64,000 bases of DNA, from the NCBI RefSeq assembly GCF_012516315.1, contig NZ_CP051185.1, forward strand, positions 2,407,403 to 2,471,402. Direction: 5' to 3'. This DNA is from Limnospira fusiformis SAG 85.79. GTDB lineage: Bacteria; Cyanobacteriota; Cyanobacteriia; Cyanobacteriales; Microcoleaceae. This document shows, piece after piece, positions 62,401 to 64,000 of the stretch (position 1 is its first letter; every line of letters begins with the position of its first letter). The notes beneath the pieces were generated by a model. The model saw nothing but the letters and a program-made list of their open reading frames with translations, made no database searches and was not told the DNA's origin. Made by a program: the position numbers and the translations under genes.

Positions 62401-64000
62401 TGGTTGATGTAGGTGCATTACCAAACCTCAGAGATAAACTAACCATAGTGAACCCCAACAGAGGTAGTATAGTAGGATTTCCTAGAAAAATAGGAGCAAA
62501 CAAAATCCCTAATAGTTCCATAGCCGCCAAGGTTTCTGGATCTTCCATAACTGGAAAGTTCACTAAATCCTCAATTTTTTTGCCTTCTAGTTGCTGAGAA
62601 ATAGTTTCTAATGTTTTCGCGGTCAAGGCTTCATCTGGTTGGGACGAAAACTCAACTCCTAGTTCTTTAAGTGCATTTTCGGCTACAGCGATCGCTTCTA
62701 ACATCCGACTCTGAGCAGTTAGGGCATTTATTTGAATCTCGTAAATTTTGACTTTATCAAGGATATTTTTAGATGATTTTTGCACCAAATTTGATAGGGT
62801 TTCCATGGTGTCAAAATCAGCATTTAAGTAGGCAGTTTCTGTCGCAGTAACATACATATTTAAAGCCAGTTGATACTGACTTTCCCAGCAGTCATCCGCC
62901 AGCAACTCTAGTCCAGTTTCCACCAAATTTCTCGCCGCCACATAAGCTGTAGAATTTCTGGCTTTTTGTGCTGCTGATAAGTTGAGTTGGGCTAAAGTTT
63001 CTCGTTCTTGGGTATCAGTTATTAAACCATGACCTAAATTCAAATGACCCACAATATCAAACAATTTTTCTTCTACTTCTGTCGGTGATAAGTTGTGCTG
63101 TAGCAATTGTCCAATTTGCAGATGAGTGGCTTGTTTTTGGTGGTCAGGAATTAAAGAATAACTGGCTTGTTGAATGCGATCGTGCAAAAATCGATAGGTG
63201 GGATTAGCTGCACTATTAAAAACCTCTTGATTGTCTGATTCAGTAAAAAATTTATAAATTTTAGTGGTCGGAATAATTAAGCCTTCTTGTAATGCTTTCC
63301 ATAAAGCTACAGCGGTTACATGGGTTGGCTTCTGACTAACAATTGCTAAAGTATTTAAATCAAAATCTGCCCCAATACAAGCAGCCAACTTTAAAATATC
63401 TTGAGTATCTTTAGGCAATTTCTGCAATTGTAATGCCATGAACTCTACCACATCATCAGTTAGGGTTAAAGCCTGCACTTTCGCCATATCACACTGCCAT
63501 CCCCCTTGACTTGAGCCGGCTGGAAAGGGTGACTTTGGTGGCTCAAATACAATTAAATTTTCATCATGTAAAGCCTTGAGTAACTGGGTAGCAAAAAAAG
63601 GATTACCATGGGTTTTTTGGTAAACTAACTTAGCCAAGGATTTAGCCATAGATAGTTTACAATTCAGGGTATCTGCTACTAACTGATTTATATCTAATTC
63701 TGGCAGAGGTGACAAGGTAATTGTATTAACTGTGGCTCCGCTTTGGATTATCTCATCAACGGTTAAAATAAACGGATGTACTGGTGAAACTTCATGATCT
63801 CGATAGGCTCCTAAGATTAACAAATATCCTTGAGTCTCTTGCATCAATAGTTTTAGTAAATTTAATGATGCTGAATCTGACCATTGCCAATCATCTAAAA
63901 ATATCACGAGGGGATGTTCTTGGCTGGTGAAAACTTGCAGGAATTTTTGAAACAGTAGATTAAAGCGATTTTGGGCAGCATTACCTGATAATTCTACGGC
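59462..64000 (-). CDS. Giant AAA-ATPase/GAF/PAS/histidine kinase, C-terminal part
   Basis: The frame is open to base 64000, so the N-terminus (often a Ser/Thr-kinase domain in this class) lies outside. The visible 1512 codons hold the second half of a STAND-type ATPase with Walker B (VIFLDDWQW), a long helical TPR-like region, a GAF domain (NNAGANKCILVLKQDD, then ICIPIINQGQLMGILYLENN), one PAS, HisKA (GVAHEINNPVG) and HATPase_c (NILSNAIDALDES, DNGVGISD, GTGLGLAIARQ). The architecture matches the cyanobacterial hybrid 'trifunctional Ser/Thr kinase/ATPase/sensor kinase' family. The kinase signals presumably through a partner elsewhere. Confidence 0.88.
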   Translation of the reverse strand, partial: AVELSGNAAQNRFNLLFQKFLQVFTSQEHPLVIFLDDWQWSDSASLNLLKLLMQETQGYLLILGAYRDHEVSPVHPFILTVDEIIQSGATVNTITLSPLPELDINQLVADTLNCKLSMAKSLAKLVYQKTHGNPFFATQLLKALHDENLIVFEPPKSPFPAGSSQGGWQCDMAKVQALTLTDDVVEFMALQLQKLPKDTQDILKLAACIGADFDLNTLAIVSQKPTHVTAVALWKALQEGLIIPTTKIYKFFTESDNQEVFNSAANPTYRFLHDRIQQASYSLIPDHQKQATHLQIGQLLQHNLSPTEVEEKLFDIVGHLNLGHGLITDTQERETLAQLNLSAAQKARNSTAYVAARNLVETGLELLADDCWESQYQLALNMYVTATETAYLNADFDTMETLSNLVQKSSKNILDKVKIYEIQINALTAQSRMLEAIAVAENALKELGVEFSSQPDEALTAKTLETISQQLEGKKIEDLVNFPVMEDPETLAAMELLGILFAPIFLGNPTILPLLGFTMVSLSLRFGNAPTSTIGYAIYGMVLSAFLGEVKKGYKFGRVALILLDKFNVRKLKALTLLLFGTFLQHRQEPLRSAIPTLKNGYMAAIETGQILYAGYNIFNYFYDNFFAGVRLDNWEGEIDNYCVVLEKAKQDSPLTYLKIKKQMVYNFREIVDSPYLLKGNDYNEIVMIPKHHHDNELTALAVVYIYKLILAYLFGEYHHAGEYIAKADQYLMAVGGTIYIPVFHFYAGLTYLALCSTSKIDQDYSLDMVKSHQKKLAEWAESSPNNHQHKVDLLAAEKCRFFGEKAEAIDLYDRAITGAKDNKYIQEEALANELAAKFYLNWGKAKVAAGYMQDAYYGYAKWGAKAKVADLEKRYPKLLNPILHRPRATNLFKETIARGMMTSTHTSSSISEILDLTTLLQASQAISSEIELDKLISNLLKIVINNAGANKCILVLKQDDKFNVVAILEPGKSPEILPSIPLEASQDLPISVVNNVRRTGKYLVLADARINPRFYADTYIQNNHPKSVICIPIINQGQLMGILYLENNLTIGAFTSDRVELLKFLCSQAAISLENGRLYEESQTYNHKLKQYVEKLELSEARYRYLATATSQIIWLASPEGENLDTVHWIAYTGQTLEEVKGRGWLNALHPDDLPHTTKVWQKAVETKSLYKTEYRIRGADGIYRYFAVQGVPIFAKDGSVKEWIGTCTDIDARRRAENKLREKSQQLEQTLQELQTMQLQLVQNEKMSALGNLVAGVAHEINNPVGCIKCNIPPVINYIKDLLGLIDLYQEKYSVTDDEIQDKIESIELDYIREDLPKLIRAMREAVGRIQDLSVSLRTFSRADTDRPVACHIHDGIDSTLMILKHRLKANQMRPEIQVIKEYGNLPHIKCYAGQLNQVFMNILSNAIDALDESNKGRDYGEINNHILVKTELSGDGNYARIRIKDNGVGISDDVKFKIFEHLFTTKNVGKGTGLGLAIARQIVVDKHSGMLEVNSTLGEGTEFVISIPC

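Noticed and set aside
1-64000. rRNA or tRNA genes
   Set aside because: No cloverleaf with a clear T-loop/acceptor arrangement or rRNA signature was found by eye; a tRNAscan run would settle it.

Overview
The window reads as chromosomal DNA of a filamentous cyanobacterium, most likely of the Arthrospira/Limnospira type. The grounds are the very frequent HIP1 octamer (GCGATCGC), cyanobacterial or plastid-type genes (DUF760, Ycf20, MenD for phylloquinone, D-glycerate 3-kinase, lumenal pentapeptide proteins), very large PAS/GAF histidine kinases, and a heavy load of IS630, TnpB, ISKra4-like and group II intron sequences. The genus is an inference. No rRNA, tRNA or CRISPR array was recognised.

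Layout. 0-2 kb: end of a DUF3084 gene, overlapped by a YqgF/RuvX-like gene, then DUF760. 2-6.7 kb: a mobile-element graveyard. One IS630 copy splits a small membrane-protein gene exactly at a TA. Two group II intron tails abut each other. An ISKra4-like left end has landed in an intron tail, and a second IS630 copy sits inside that ISKra4 remnant. A duplicated 3' end of a TPR-protease gene and a frameshifted TnpB follow. 6.7-8.7 kb: a translationally coupled AAA ATPase plus TOPRIM/DUF4435-like pair, which looks like a PARIS/OLD-type anti-phage module and is flanked by direct repeats. 8.7-22.4 kb: mostly housekeeping and signalling genes (TPR-protease, DUF482 acyltransferase, a complete TnpB element, RibD-like reductase, alpha/beta hydrolase, chemoreceptor, solitary AAA ATPase, rpmF, queA, YraN, pentapeptide protein). 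22.4-24.7 kb: a second copy of the TnpB element, whose tnpB is interrupted by an ORF-less group II intron. Removing nucleotides 22558-23478 restores a 375-aa TnpB equal in length to the copy at 12249-13376.

24.7-42.5 kb: metabolic genes (glycerate kinase, ycf20, menD, a LysR regulator, a TrpD-like protein, bifunctional proline dehydrogenase/P5C dehydrogenase, acylphosphatase, aminotransferase, M1 aminopeptidase with HEAT repeats) and a membrane-anchored coiled-coil/HEAT protein with an acidic tandem repeat. 42.6-48.8 kb: an array of eight near-identical DUF4351/Rpn-type PD-(D/E)XK genes, four full length and four lacking the nuclease domain. Each has a different number of a 12-bp (GLQQ) repeat, and each full-length copy is preceded by the same tail of the plsC-like gene carrying a TATAAT box. 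48.8-64 kb: plsC-like acyltransferase, pentapeptide protein, M3 oligopeptidase, RecJ, an MFS transporter and two adjacent giant sensor kinases, the last cut by the window edge.

The strongest points for follow-up are the intron-interrupted tnpB (the intron lies just upstream of where a TnpB guide RNA would be encoded), the hypervariable Rpn/DUF4351 array, and the ATPase/TOPRIM pair between direct repeats.
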